Source: Diplonema papillatum
Taxonomy: Eukaryota > Euglenozoa > Diplonemea > Diplonemida > Diplonemidae
Length of the DNA: 64,000 nt
Direction of reading: 5' to 3'
NCBI GenBank assembly: GCA_030068145.1
Contig: JAPJBO010000320.1
Coordinates: 62,001 to 126,000, forward strand
Positions within the stretch are counted from its first letter, which is position 1. Each line of letters opens with the position of its first letter. The notes beneath the pieces were generated by a model. That model saw only the letters and a list, made by a program, of their open reading frames with translations. It was not told the origin of the DNA and made no database searches. This document shows positions 31,925-43,673 of the stretch, piece after piece. Both the position numbers and the translations under genes were made by a program.

Positions 31925-34480
31925 CTAATCACAGGAGGGGCGCGTAGGGATACCGTGAGGATAGGGAAAGAAGGGAGAAGTCCCATGGATGCATCGCTAG
32001 GCCTACCCCCCTCCCTTCCCTGTCGTTGTCGGGCTATCTGTCGGCCCCGTTCGGAGGCGCGGTTCATAATATAATTATGCGCACGCATCGAGGAACGGGG
32101 CATCCACAGAGAAAGAAAGAGAAGAAGAAAAAAAAAAACACCTGGGGGCTTGTCGTTCCGGACTCGCTTTGCTGTTTTGTTGATGTCGGGGTTTTTTTTT
32201 TTTTTTTTCTTTTCTCGGCTCACCTTCACTGTGTGTTGTGTGTGTGTGACCTTCAGGGCATTAGCTTGGTCTCCGGCTCATTTTCCAAATTTGGACCGCC
32301 GACGGCCTTTTGCGTCCTCACTCGGGAATAGGCTCAACACAGCACAATGCGACGTATCTTCACGACAATGCTGGGCCCTGAGTGCCTCAGATTGCACTTT
32401 GGCCGCTTCTGTCTGAAATAGCCACCCCGGCTGCCACTCTTTCAGAGGGGGGGGGGGGGGGGGGTTCCTGCTATAGCACTTTTTCGTTGGCTTCGTTTTC
32501 TCTTTCATGTGCAACCGTTGTTCCGGAAATGTTCCCGTCAGTACAGATGTACCATTAAAAAAAAAACTGGATGCAGTACCCGAATGGCCCGCTGAACCTC
32601 TCCCTTTTCTTCGGTTGGTTGGATGGAAAAATAAAAACAAACAAAGAAAGGGGAGAGGGTGGGTTGGTAGTTAAATGTTTAACAAGGGGGGGGGGGGGGG
32701 GGGGGGTCGTTGTATAATGGTTTAGCTTGGAGGGGGGGGAGCGAGCTAAAAAGAAAAAGGCAAAAGAAAAAGGATCAGCACTGACTCTTTTCAGACTGCG
32801 GGCTATGTTGGGGGGGGGGGGGGGGGTTTAAGGAAGCGGACAGTGTGCTCCCGTTAACCTCACTTTTAGTGACGAAACTTAAAACCTGGGCGATGCTTTT
32901 TTTCCCCCTGCCTCTCGCGTTGGTGCAGGCATATTAGCATCTTTTTGCAGGGGGCCACCCAAATCTTCCAAAGGGGGGCCCGCCCCGGCGAACGGTACGG
33001 GACATCCAGGTGGAGAAGACCGTTTGTCGCAATAAACATATTAACATAGGTGGCACTGCTGCAGCCAGCAGCCCATCACGCCGAGCAGAGAGTAGGCGGT
33101 GATGAAGTGCTTTGGCTGCGCGGTACCACCACCAACGGGAAAAAGGTGAGGAATTCCTCATGAGGAATTCCTCGCACTTTTTCGTTAGCGGGAGCACTGG
33201 AAGCGAAAGCTTGCTTGAACCACGGTTGGCAGACGGGGGGGTTTTGATTTTCAGAACGGAAGTGTCTCCTGGGACAGCGTTTTCCTTTGAACGAATGGGT
33301 AATTTGCAATCTCGAAGGAGCCAATTGCAATCTAGCTCAACATGTGTACCCGGTCAGCGACGCAAAAAAGCAGGGGCTGAGAGTTTCCTCAACCCACTTG
33401 CGGACGTCACGTGACGTAGTTGATTCACGAAAATTCGAATCTACGAAAGGTCCCGCTTGTGCAATATTTTGCCGTTGCAACAGTTAGCAGCTAAGTCGTC
33501 TGCACAAGCGCTACCGCGCTGACCTTTCTGGAGAGAGAAAAGGTGGAATCGCATGATGGACCGGGCGCCTGATTCACCGCGGTGTTGTGCGCATCGTACT
33601 CGCGGAGGGGGTCGTCTGTGGGGGTTCGGCCTTTCTTTCAACTTTTTCGTAGTAACAATTGCTTTGTAAACACGAAAGAGAACGCTGGCAGCGTGTTTGG
33701 GAGAAGATTAGCCTACCGATCATATTCACTCACTAACAGGCTAATCCTCCCCCGGCACGTACAAACAAACACACGCCCATTCTTTTTTTAGCGTTATTTG
33801 TGGACTAGAAGGTCGGTATTTTAAAGCCTCCGGTTGACCGTAGAGGCTTGAGTATGGCGGGGTTGAGAAAAGTAAGGGTGCAGCTCGTTTCGGGTGTTGT
33901 GTCACTCCGTCGTGAAATCTTGTGAAAAGCCAGGAAGTTTCACACTTTTTTCTTCAAGACTATTTCTCGGCTGCAGGATGCGTGATCTGACGCCCTGATG
34001 TTTTTAGACTATTTACTGCATATTTTTTAATGATGATTTGGATATTTTTTGGCCTGTTTTTTTTTTTTTTTTTTTTTTTAGATTGGAAAGTTTTTTAGAT
34101 TATTTCCTTGGGGTACTTTTTTTTTTTTTTAGTCTTTTTTTTTTTTTTCTTTTTTAATCTTTTTTTTGTTTTTGCGGTCGTTTTTTTTTTTTTTTTTTGT
34201 TTTTTTTTTTTTTTTTTTTTGCAGAGTGTTTTGACATTTCCCCAAACAAAATCCGCAAATGCTCGTTGTAGATGGCTTCTTGTTTTCCCCGGGTGGAGGG
34301 GGAATGTGGAGTGCAATCTTGCTCTGCGCAGCAGCAAAAGTCTCCGGTCCATTGGACACAAGTGACACTGGCCACAACACCTCCACATTAGCAAGCAAAA
34401 GTTTGGCCCTCCTTTCCAGCGGTCAAAAAAAAAAAGCAGAAATACTGCTTCGATGTGAATTTTATGTTCCGAATGCCGTA
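31925..34480. other. Homopolymer-rich spacer, no gene
   Basis: G runs of roughly 17-25 occur at 32445-32464, 32682-32706 and 32810-32826. T-rich tracts occupy 32189-32208 and 34057-34220. 33147-33172 is a GAGGAATTCCTC double palindrome (also near 53342 and 53396). 32255-32330 and 32480-32560 are dispersed-repeat fragments. No frame is convincing. Confidence 0.5.
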
Positions 34481-34489
34481 AAAAAGACA

Positions 34490-35060
34490 GGCGCTTCGTT
34501 TTGTTTGTGCGTGCGGGTTTGATCATTTTTCCCACTTGATTTACCCTGTGTCATTTTCACCCCGGACTCCTACTCCGGATTGCGGGTGTGGTTTTGCGGT
34601 CGTTTGTGCGTATAAGTCGATCTTTGAGTGCGTGAGCCCCTCCGAAGAAAGGTCCATCACACTAGTTCCAAGCTACTTAGCCCGGGTCTCTGGGTCGCGT
34701 CCCCCTCCTTCTCTTGGTCGCCTGGTCTTGCGTCTTGTTGGCCCGTCCGGGCTGGTCGCTTCGCGCTTCCCCTTCGTCTTGCATCACCTCGTCTCCACTC
34801 CCTGCCGCACGGGCTTCTACGCGGTCGTTTGTGCGGTCGGCCTCCTCCTTCAATGCGGGAGTGGGACCCCCTCAATGCGGAAGTGACACTCCCGCAATGC
34901 CATTCCCGCACTTTTTCACTCCCGCATTGACATAGTATATGGCTGCTGGGCTGCTGAAGTCCGGGGTGCAGGTAGGGAATTCTGATCAACCACCAAAACA
35001 CGCTGCCTACGTCTTTTTAGCCTGCACAATACATGGAAGGGCAACCCACAAGATTGTTAG
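34490..35060 (+). repeat. Split copy of the GATCAACCACCAAAACAC repeat
   Basis: 34490-34560 (GCTTCGTTTTGTTTGTGCGT, CCCTGTGTCATTTTCA) and 34975-35060 (CTGATCAACCACCAAAACAC, GCCTGCACAATACATGG) are the two halves of the family that is contiguous at 52200-52365. The 400 bp between them hold another repeat (34630-34830), apparently inserted here. Confidence 0.65.
34630..34830 (+). repeat. 200-bp repeat with inverted partner at 46400
   Basis: GAGCCCCTCCGAAGAAAGGT, CTCTTGGTCGCCTGGTCTTG, GTCCGGGCTGGTCGCTTCGC and CTGCCGCACGGGCTTCTACG are matched in reverse complement at 46400-46576. Beyond it, 34855-34930 holds short inverted repeats around CAATGCGGGAGTG. Confidence 0.75.
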
Positions 35061-35064
35061 AGCT

Positions 35065-36055
35065 AAAAAAATGTAGTGAGAAGTTGGATCAGACTTGTCT
35101 AGGCCTAATAGGCTTTTTTTTTCAGATTTGACTTTTCTTTTTTTTTTTTTTTTTGAAAAAGCAAACTTTTTCTGGGGGGATGAATATTTTTCTTCTGGGG
35201 TAGCGTATTTTCTCCTTGCTTTTTTCCGATGCAAGGTTGGTTTGGCTTTTTTTGGAATGGGCGGGTGGCCGGTACCATCTGGGAGTCAAGAAGTAATAGA
35301 GAGAAAAAACACATCAACCCAAGTGAAGGCGGATCATCACCGTCAGATACATTCAAGACAGCTAGTCACGCCTTCGCAGTCCCAGGGGGGCCTCTCCCAC
35401 CAACTTCGCAAGTGTGCTCATAGTCATCGCTACCACGTTCACTTTGGCAAGCCAAGGTTGAGACTATTGGCAGCAACACCCCGCCAGACGCATTTTTACC
35501 GGCCCCCCCAAGTGAAAAAAAAAGCAGTGTTTCTATCTGGTATGTTTTGGGCTGGTGATGACTTTTTTCAGAGTGAAAAGTTTTCATCTGTGTGCATTTC
35601 TTTTTTCTGAGTGAAAGTTCGCTTGAAACTCCGGGGTTTTATAGTCTCCGGGTGACCTTCGTCTTTCTATACGTATATGGTGCGGCGTGGTTCTGAAAAA
35701 AAAAAGGGGCATTTTGGGCGCGACTCGCGTGTTTCGCCAGCAGTGCCGGTCCTGAGTCGAAAGGGTTCCTTCAGTACCGTATTGAGTCGGCTCACCCCAG
35801 CTGATAGCCTGCTGATAGAATGCTGATAGACTGCGATAGTTTTGATTCTGAACCATATATGGCCAACATCCTGACCCAGAGAGCCCCACCGCAGTAAACC
35901 CAGCCATTGTGGGCACCAGGGCCCTTAACACCTGCCAGCAAACAACCCACAGGCCTTCTTGGGTCCCAGACAAGGTACCCAAATACCAAATGAGCCAAGA
36001 TTTGTTGGATTAGAATGCAAAGAATCTGTGGCGATAGGCGATAATCTGCAATAGC
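35065..36055. other. Spacer, motif copy at 35605-35665
   Basis: A good copy of GAGTGAAAGTTCGCTTGAAA with AGTCTCCGGGTGACC lies at 35610. T- and A-rich stretches and GCTGATAGA repeats (35800-35835) are the only other features. Confidence 0.45.
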
Positions 36056-36059
36056 CACG

Positions 36060-36270
36060 GGATGACTACCTCTTCGATCGTACCGTGTCGTGCTTCTGGC
36101 GTTTGCACTCATTCGAATTATCGTCCTCGCGCGTTCGATTTGCTTCCTTGCCGGTTTGCATGCTTCTGCGGCCTTTGCTTTCGCTTTTACGGGCGGCGCT
36201 GGGCACATCTTCTTCCGTTGGGGGGTCGTCGTCTCCCGTCTTCGCTTTACCGGCGCTGATGCCTGACGGC
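36060..36270 (-). repeat. Inverted copy of the 15430-15660 element arm
   Basis: Read on the minus strand it repeats GGCATCAGCGCCGGTAAAGC, GAAGATGTGCCCAGCGCCGC and GAGTGCAAACGCCAGAAGCA with small indels that break the open frame of the plus-strand copy. Confidence 0.75.
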
Positions 36271-36279
36271 GATAGACGG

Positions 36280-37000
36280 CTGATAGACCGTGATAGGCAG
36301 TTTGATGCACTTTCAGGAGATAAGCGCGGAATGGCTCACGTACGCTGGTGTGCACATCGTATCTGCGGCCGTAAGTGCGTGTGTGTATATGCGTGTCTTT
36401 GGTGCCTATTTTTTCAGGACCACGCCGATCAGGGGCCGCATACAGTTTATTTTAGATTGTTACAATGTAAGGTTTTTCTTTTTGTATAAGCACCTGCTTT
36501 GTAGGAAATGCTTGAGGAGACTGCTAGTTGCGATAGATCAAAGGAGGCAAATGTGCTGTAGCCCACACGAAATACAGGGCAAAGCTGGGTCTAGTGGCTG
36601 GCGTAAGTGTTCAACAAAAAAGACCCACTATGTAGTTGTATTGTTTTCTCCCCCTCTAGCCTCCTTCGAAATGAGCACAAGGCGGTCCCTCGAGTATTTT
36701 ATCCTGTGCTTCCGACAACTTAATTATTTTTTCTTCTTCGGCGACTAAAAAAATATTGGTTTTTTCTTTTTTTGTTCTTTTTACTCCGTTTGAGTTGAGC
36801 TTGTATTTTTTACCAAAAACACGTCCTCTCGATAGCCCACGGTGCTGTCGGGCCAAGCCCGAGACGTTCTGACGGAGCTAACGAGGACAGGGCGTAAGCG
36901 TTGGAAGGGTAAATAAACTGTTGTGGAGACTGCCGGGTACAGGCATTCAAAAGAGACTGGTTCCCGGGTGGCCAGACCACCGTCTGACTGCCATCGTCGT
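36280..37000. other. Spacer, no gene
   Basis: 36350-36390 is a scrap of the GTGCACATCGTATCTGCGGC repeat. 36490-36530 is a short inverted piece of the 53245-type SINE end (CACCTGCTTTGTAGGAAATG). No gene is seen. Confidence 0.4.
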
Positions 37001-37010
37001 ACTTCCTAAA

Positions 37011-37770
37011 AGGCGACACTAACACGGGAAGCCGTTGGTGAGGATGAGACATTCTTCATGCAAATACAGGGAACCCTATTGAGAACCGTCTTCCCGTGTT
37101 AGTGTCGCCTACCTAAAGGCACCTTTTGCTAAAAGGCGACACTAACACGGGAAGCCGTTGGTGAGGATGAGACATTCTTCATGCAAATACAGGGAACTCT
37201 ATTGAGAACCGTCTTCCCGTGTTAGTGTCGCCTACCTAAAGGCACCTTTTCCTAAAAGGCGACACTAACACGGGAAGCCGTTGGTGAGGATGAGACATTC
37301 TTCATGCAAATACAGGGAACCCTATTGAGAACCGTCTTCCCGTGTTAGTGTCGCCTACCTAAAGGCACCTTTTCCTAAAAGGCGACACTAACACGGGAAG
37401 CCGTTGGTGAGGATGAGACATTCTTCATGCAAATACAGGGAACCCTATTGAGAACCGTCTTCCCGTGTTAGTGTCGCCTACCTAAAGGCACCTTTTCCTA
37501 AAAGGCGACACTAACACGGGAAGCCGTTGGTGAGGATGAGACATTCTTCATGCAAATACAGGGAACCCTATTGAGAACCGTCTTCCCGTGTTAGTGTCGC
37601 CTACCTAAAGGCACCTTTTCCTAAAAGGCGACACTAACACGGGAAGCCGTTGGTGAGGATGAGACATTCTTCATGCAAATACAGGGAACCCTATTGAGAA
37701 CCGTCTTCCCGTGTTAGTGTCGCCTCGCGTTTTCAGGCAAAAAGGCGACACTGACAAGGGCTAAACAGAG
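37011..37770. repeat. 123-bp hairpin satellite
   Basis: Six units start at 37011, 37134, 37257, 37380, 37503 and 37626. Each opens with AGGCGACACTAACACGGGAA and closes with its complement TTCCCGTGTTAGTGTCGCCT, giving a 21-bp perfect inverted repeat around a roughly 59-nt loop. A spacer, ACCTAAAGGCACCTTTTCCT, joins units. Two orphan arms follow at 37742-37785. The loop, with GATGAGACATTCTTCATGCA, is invariant except for single substitutions. Confidence 0.95.
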
Positions 37771-37799
37771 GCGACACTAACACGGGGGATTGCAAGAAC

Positions 37800-37965
37800 G
37801 TGCTTGGAATGGGTATGTGCTCAACACCGCACTGGTCCCGTCTGCGCCGTGTTTCGGTCCTTTAAGCCACGGACACATAAGGCGGACCATCATCAGCGCG
37901 GAACCTGAGTGTCTGCAGACAGGACTGCGGTGTGAGTCTGGTTTGTCAGGCGGCTGTTTGTAATT
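37800..37965 (+). repeat. Dispersed CATCAGCGCGGAACCTG repeat, copy 3
   Basis: It matches 28410-28570 almost throughout and follows directly on the hairpin satellite. Confidence 0.75.
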
Positions 37966-38600
37966 AGGGGTAGGTATGATAATATTCCGACGAGAACTAA
38001 CACTCGTGCAAGGGGGTTGGTTTACCCTGTTTGATAACCCCGAAAAAACACCGTACGTTCGCCCCCTCGCGTGCTGAAGGACCAGTTTCGTAACGAAAAA
38101 CGAAGCGGGGCTGCGGAGTTCGGCTCTCCCTAACGAACTCGTTTTGTGTTTACCGTCGATCCCGAAGGACGATCAGTTTGGTGTCTTGTCAACCGTGTTT
38201 TTTTTTTTCTTTTTTTTTTTTTTTTCGGGTCTGCTTCCTCTTTGCAGAGCCGTGCGAGTCTCTTCGAGAGATCACGGGCACAGACTCCTGGGGAAGGAGA
38301 GGTTGATTGAGGTGATATTTGCTTTTCCTGCCAGTTTTTGGTTCCCGTTTATATTTGTGAAAGCTGGGGAAGGGGGGGGGGCAGAACTCCCAATTCGGGC
38401 TATGCTTTGCGCTTGCGCTGAGCACGCACAAGCGATAGGATCATTTATACGCAGCGTGTTCTTAGAGGGTGGTGGCTACACGACTCGGGTGGGTAATTTG
38501 GGTTTGTTGGTTTCGACCGTTCTCCACATGCCGCACATGTGCGGGGAATCGTATTTACTTCTTCTTCTTTTTTTTTTTTTTTTTTTTGGGGGGGGGGGTG

Positions 38601-38870
38601 GGTACCAGGGAAAGCCTGCTACACAGGAGCCAAGCTTCACGTGTTCGGCGGTACTGCAGAGCCACGGGCCTACGGGTCAAGTGGCTACCGATTTCCCAAA
38701 CTAAAGCATCAAGGCTTGGCGCTCGCGCTGAACATAAGCTCGTCGAGACGGTCAGCCGCAGGGCAGAGCGGACGGGGTTGTGGCACTGTGCTGCCTCCCG
38801 ACTCAAGCTTTGCAAGCTGTGGTTGACCGTCACGTTCCTGGACCAGCTGCCTTTTTCTTTTTTCTTCTCT
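38601..38870 (+). mobile_element. Pyrimidine-tailed SINE, copy 4
   Basis: It starts GGTACCAGGGAAAGCC after a T/G homopolymer and ends CTTTTTCTTTTTTCTTCTCT. It has a roughly 15-bp internal deletion (GTGGCGCACCTTGGG missing). The target duplication is not clear, probably eroded in the adjacent G run. Confidence 0.8.
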
Positions 38871-38879
38871 CTTCTTTGG

Positions 38880-39800
38880 TGTGGTGTCGGTCAACCACTA
38901 CGGTGGACCGCAGCAGGAGATAACAGGGTGTGCCCGAGGCGGCAGCCCCTTTCCATGTGTTTTAGTGTTAAACCCCTTACTGGCCGTATGAAGGCGAGCC
39001 CATGCTTTGGGCAACCGGGGGGTGGGGGATTGCAAGGGGGGGGGCGAGTGACCGGGGCTGCAAGGAAGGTGATGCACGAAATGAAAAAAAAAAAAAAAAA
39101 GAATGTCCGTCGCTGGCAGCAACGCGAAAAAGAGGGAAGGTAGATAGACGGGTGGGACAGATAAGTGAAAAAGTTAGAGAAGAAGAAATGCGTAGTTTTG
39201 TGAAAAAAAAAGGGGGGGGGGGGGATGAAAAAGAGGAAAAAATTAGAACAGGGGAGGAGGTGAATACGGAAGAGCTGTTGAATTTCATTTTTTTTCGGTG
39301 GTAAATGGATGAGTGATTGTGGTAAGTTTTGAGAGACTTTTGACCAGGGATCAGAGGGACGCTTCTTTCCTGCCTTCTTTTCTTTTTTAAAGGAACAAAA
39401 AAAAATTATTAGGGTCGAGGTAAGTCTGTCTCGCTTGAGAACAGGAGGATAAATAAGGTGTATGGACTAAAAAAAACTGGTGAAGAAGAAGAGATGGAAA
39501 AAGAGGGAAAGTGTTTTTGGGCTGACACACCCAGTTATGTTTCGTTCAGGCGGAGAAGGAATTGGAGCAAGAAAACAAAAGGAAAACAAAAATCCAAAAA
39601 AAAAATGAAAAGAAGCATGAAGGGGGGAGGGAAGCAAAAACGGCGATAGGGGATTAAACTTTAGTTTGCGGAAAAAGACTTTTTTATTAGAGTGGGGAAT
39701 TCGCTTTAGACTCCGGTATTTTCAAGTCTCCGGGTGACCTTCAAATGGGTTCTCTCAAAGAAAAAGAACTGTTGAAATAGAAAGTAACGGGGGGGGCAGT
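38880..39800. other. Purine-rich spacer
   Basis: Long GA-rich stretches (39060-39290 and 39470-39650) and a motif copy at 39690 are present. No gene is recognised. Confidence 0.45.
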
Positions 39801-39980
39801 GCGTAGTCTTTGTAGTCGGTTTGCTGTCGTTAAAACTCAACCTTGTGTACACTGTCATCTTTGGCTAGCCGTGTTCGGGTCTTTTTGTGAACAACAATTT
39901 AATAGAGGGAGGGGGGATGAGCGCTTCAAGAAAAAAAAAAGTGGCATTATTATTTTCGTATTCGTTCGGGGGGCATACCA

Positions 39981-40260
39981 GGTACCAGGGAAAGCCTGCT
40001 ACACGGGAGCCAAGCTTCACGTGTTCGGCGGTACTGCAGAGCCACGGGCCTGCGGGTCAAGTGGCTACCGATTTCCCAAACTAAAGCACCAAGGCGTGGC
40101 GCACCTTGGGGCTTGGCGCTCGCACTGAACACAAGCTCGTCGAGACGGTCAGCCACAGGGCAGAGCGGACGGAGTTGTGGCACTGTGCTGCCTCCCGACT
40201 CAAGCTTTGCAAGCTGTGGTTGACCTGGACCAGGAGCGGCCTTTTTCTCCTTCTTCTTCT
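39981..40260 (+). mobile_element. Pyrimidine-tailed SINE, copy 5
   Basis: This is a near-full copy lacking the CGTCACGTTC segment just before the tail. Flanks TTCGGGGGGCATA and TTTGGGGAGCTTA may be a decayed target duplication (10 of 13 matching). Confidence 0.8.
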
Positions 40261-40392
40261 TTGGGGAGCTTAAGGAACGCTTTTCGTGGAAGGAAGCCCC
40301 GCGTTGCACGTTTCGAACCGCGTGTGCCTCGCAGACACCTTCCCTGACGCTGATTTGCTGTGCTTCTTTCTTTTTTTTTTTTTTTTTTCCTG

Positions 40393-40566
40393 CACGGTGG
40401 AGTCCAGCCTTAAAAGCTGGAGTTGAAGCTGGAGTTCACAAAGCGGGGGCCACACCCGCTGTTCGGGTGTGGATTCACACACGCTTTGGTTGTAGCACAC
40501 CCGCTTTTCGGGTGCGACTCGGGTCGCCCACTTCAACTCCAGCTTCTGAGGCTGGACCTCACCGTG
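40393..40566. mobile_element. MITE-like element, 174 bp
   Basis: Terminal inverted repeats of about 36 bp begin CACGGTGGAGTCCAGCCT on the left and CACGGTGAGGTCCAGCCT on the right. Both continue to AAGCTGGAGTTGAAG. The interior has CCACACCCGCTGTTCGGGTG. The ends match the array at 21794. No clear target duplication. Confidence 0.75.
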
Positions 40567-40754
40567 TGTGAGGTTGGAAAAAAAGGGGGAGGAGGGGTGG
40601 AGAAACAGTGTTGTCTCCTGGGACCCGGCTGCGAACGTAAATACCAGCTAGCTACATTCTGGACAGACCGCACACTTCCCGAAGGTGAGGAAGCATTGGT
40701 CCGTATTCAATGCGACCGTCAAGGCGGCTGAACCGGGCAGCCGAGACTCGAAGC

Positions 40755-41080
40755 AATCTGCAGTCCTATGTGCCATAGGACTGCAGATAGAGTCCAGGCG
40801 TAAGCCCAGTGTTCGCGCTGAGGAAAAATGCGACTGATTTCAGCTGGAAAGACAATTCTTGAAAAACTGACCGGCTGATAATCAGCCGGCTGATTTTTAG
40901 AGTGATTTTTGGAAGGTCTGCCGATCGAGAAAGGTTTTACGACAACATCCGCTCCATGGGCGGCATAGCCAAAGCTTACACTGTTGAAAATCGGCTGATT
41001 TTGTGCGAGTCTGTCGGAAAAAAAAAAAAAGGGCTCGAAATGTAATCAGCCGGCAAGCCGGCTGATCGCGCGCGCACTGC
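40755..41080. repeat. Hairpin and ATCAGCCGGCTGAT palindromes
   Basis: CTGCAGTCCTATG and CATAGGACTGCAG (40760-40788) form a perfect 13-bp stem with a 3-nt loop. Beyond it, AATCAGCCGGCTGATT-type palindromes recur at about 40880, 40990 and 41046. Confidence 0.7.
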
Positions 41081-41264
41081 GCAAGCCTTGAAAAAAGAAA
41101 AGTGTCTATCGACACCCAGCAGCAGTCAACCTGTGCCCAGGGGTGGTCCTGTGGCGTGTCATTCAACCGAACAGGAGATAATCAATCCTAAGCAGCGGTC
41201 CATCCGCCGGGACAGAAGACAGCTCCAGTGTGCTTCTTTTAGCGTCCCCCGGTCGCCCGTCGAT

Positions 41265-41405
41265 GGATAGAGTTTTTGTTGACCGCACTACCCTGAGCCC
41301 ACCATCCTGGACGTGGTTTCAGGTGGCAAATTTGCAAATGATCATGATCAGAAGGTCCCACTGGGGCGGTTCAGGTTCCTTACACATTTGCATGTGGCTA
41401 AAAAG
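41265..41405 (+). repeat. Dispersed GATCATGATCAGAAGGTCC repeat, copy 1
   Basis: GTTGACCGCACTACCCTGAG, ATCCTGGACGTGGTTTCAGG and the palindrome-bearing AATGATCATGATCAGAAGG recur at 49480-49612 and 57762-57896 in the same orientation. The other two copies share an extra left part (GTACACTGCGAGAGTAGGAG-like). Confidence 0.75.
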
Positions 41406-41740
41406 AAAATTTGGGTTTTTTTTTTTTGAGTGTGTGCAAAGCTCCTGAAGCGCTGAACACGGGAGAGAGACAGGCGCCGGCCCGCCAGACAACACCGGAG
41501 GGGGGAAGGAAGTGAAGGTGCTTTTTGTAGTTAAATTAGGAAGAAATCAGGTAAAGAGGGGGAGGATGCGCTTACTGAGCGAGGCTGTATTCCGCACCTG
41601 TGGTTCACCTGGCGTGCAGGTATGGGCACTGGGTACCGTTGCGGCACTGGTTGTTGGCGAAGAAACGGCACTTAATCTGTGGGTAAGTTTGTGAGAGTGT
41701 TGGAGGTAACATCAAAATCCGAAACCCCCCGCAACCCAGG

Positions 41741-42217
41741 GGGTCCTTTCAGGGTCCTTTCAGGATCCTTTCAGGGTCCTTTCAGGGTCCTTTCAGGGTC
41801 CTTTCAGGGTCCTTTCAGGGTCCTTTCAGGGTCCTTTCAGGGTCCTTTCAGGGTCCTTTCAGGGTCCTTTCAGGGTCCTTTCAGGGTCCTTTCAGGGTCC
41901 TTTCAGGGTCCTTTCAGGGTCCTTTCAGGGTCCTTTCAGGGTCCTTTCAGGGTCCTTTCAGGGTCCTTTCAGGGTCCTTTCAGGGTCCTTTCAGGGTCCT
42001 TTCAGGGTCCTTTCAGGGTCCTTTCAGGGTCCTTTCAGGGTCCTTTCAGGGTCCTTTCAGGGTCCTTTCAGGGTCCTTTCAGGGTCCTTTCAGGGTCCTT
42101 TCAGGGTCCTTTCAGGGTCCTTTCAGGGTCCTTTCAGGGTCCTTTCAGGGTCCTTTCAGGGTCCTTTCAGGGTCCTTTCAGGGTCCTTTCAGGGTCCTTT
42201 CAGGGTCCTTTCAGGGT
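41741..42217. repeat. 11-bp minisatellite GGTCCTTTCAG, about 43 copies
   Basis: The array is almost perfect, with one variant (GATCC) near 41765. Since 11 is not divisible by three and the unit lacks stops in any phase, the long frame across it is an artefact. Confidence 0.97.
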
Positions 42218-42219
42218 CC

Positions 42220-42700
42220 CGGCGGTTTGGCGACACGTTTTGTGGGCGTTTTATCAACCTGCACCGGTGCACAGCTGTTCCATGCAATCTCTTTTGTCTC
42301 TCGGATTGATTCGTCTGCGATCATTTGTGTGCAATGATGATGTCGCTGTCCAAGTGGCTCCGCAGAAGGACACACGTCCTTTTGGGTAAAGTCCCGCAAA
42401 GAAGGCCACTTCTCTCGAGAGGGGAACCCTGTCACTTGGCAGGTGTGGATCAAAATTTCCTGGGGTTTCCGGTTCCCTGTGTGGTTGTGTCCTAGTCGGG
42501 CTGTTCTTTTTGTGGCTGCGGTTTGGAGGTTTTGATGATGTTTTTCCCTTCCGAGTCGGTCTGAGTTAGACCGACTGCGAAGTATGCAAGTTTGGGTACT
42601 TCATTTGAGCCCAGACCTAAACCCGCAATGACAATCCCGCGTGTGTCCTCAGAGCCAATCCTTTCCCCCGAAGTTACGGATCCAGTTTGCCGACTTACCC
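42220..42700. other. Spacer downstream of the Nudix gene
   Basis: No gene or repeat is recognised apart from the palindrome GAGTCGGTCTGAGTTAGACC near 42551. Confidence 0.4.
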
Positions 42701-42704
42701 TTAC

Positions 42705-43623
42705 CTACATTGTTCTGTTGGGCAGAGGCTTTTAGCCTGGGAGACCTATTGCGGTTAACGGTACGGCCCGATTGCAAGAGAATGGGGATCTCCCCGCCAG
42801 ATTTTGGGAGTTCGCGCGCGCTTGAAGGAAAGCAACAATACCTTGTTCGTCGGCCTCACCCTGCCCGCCTGGCCCGCGTGCATGTAGTCGCACTGCTGGC
42901 CTTTGCTGCACGTGCCGGCTTCCCAATACCTGCAAGGGAGGCACTTCTTCACGTCGAAGATGCCCGTGTTCTCCGCGTCGGAAGGCCGGGATGCCCACGC
43001 TTTGAATGCGGGGTCGGAAGTTACCATCGACGTGAGGAACCGGTGGAAGGCCACGGTGGGTGACGTTACCACGACGGCGGCGAGGGGGACCCACTGTGCA
43101 CCTTCCATCTCAACGCCCTGGTTTCGGACGCCTGTTTTTTGGAAGCTCCTTGGGATGAGCTGCGGGAGTTCGACAACCTGGCGGATGTGCATGACGTTGA
43201 GGTTGCCGACGTTCACGGGGAACAGGCAGTACTTGCCTCCGAGCATCCATACCACGACGGGGTCCTTTTCGACGACGCTCTTGATGTCGTCCAGCACCTG
43301 CGGCATGCCGTCGGTCACCGCCATGTTCGTCTCTTCGTTGAACTCCCGGAGCGCCGTGTCGATGGCCTCGTCGTCGGTCTTGCTGCGCATGCCTCCGAAG
43401 ATGGTGACCTCGCGCTTCCGAGTGACGCCCATCAGAACCTCGTAGGCCCCAGCGTTGAGTCTCCAGGGAAGGATGCCGGCGGCTTTGAATCCTTCGGCGT
43501 CGATTTGCTTCAGGCCGGTCCGCGCAACGTACGACCCGCTCAGCTGCGGCTGCGGGAGGTTGTTCAGTGCGTTGGACGACCCGATCGGCTGCTGCCCGGG
43601 GCGCGAGTTGTGCTGGCCGTGCC

Positions 43624-43673
<50 letters not shown>

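Noticed and set aside
37011..37730. CRISPR-like array
   Set aside because: The repeat-spacer impression fails: the segments between arms are identical in every unit, and arms are inverted within a unit. It is a hairpin satellite in a eukaryote.
41679..42389. 236-codon frame across the GGTCCTTTCAG array
   Set aside because: The 11-bp unit has no stop in any phase, so the frame is an automatic result of the repeat and would be scrambled by any single indel.
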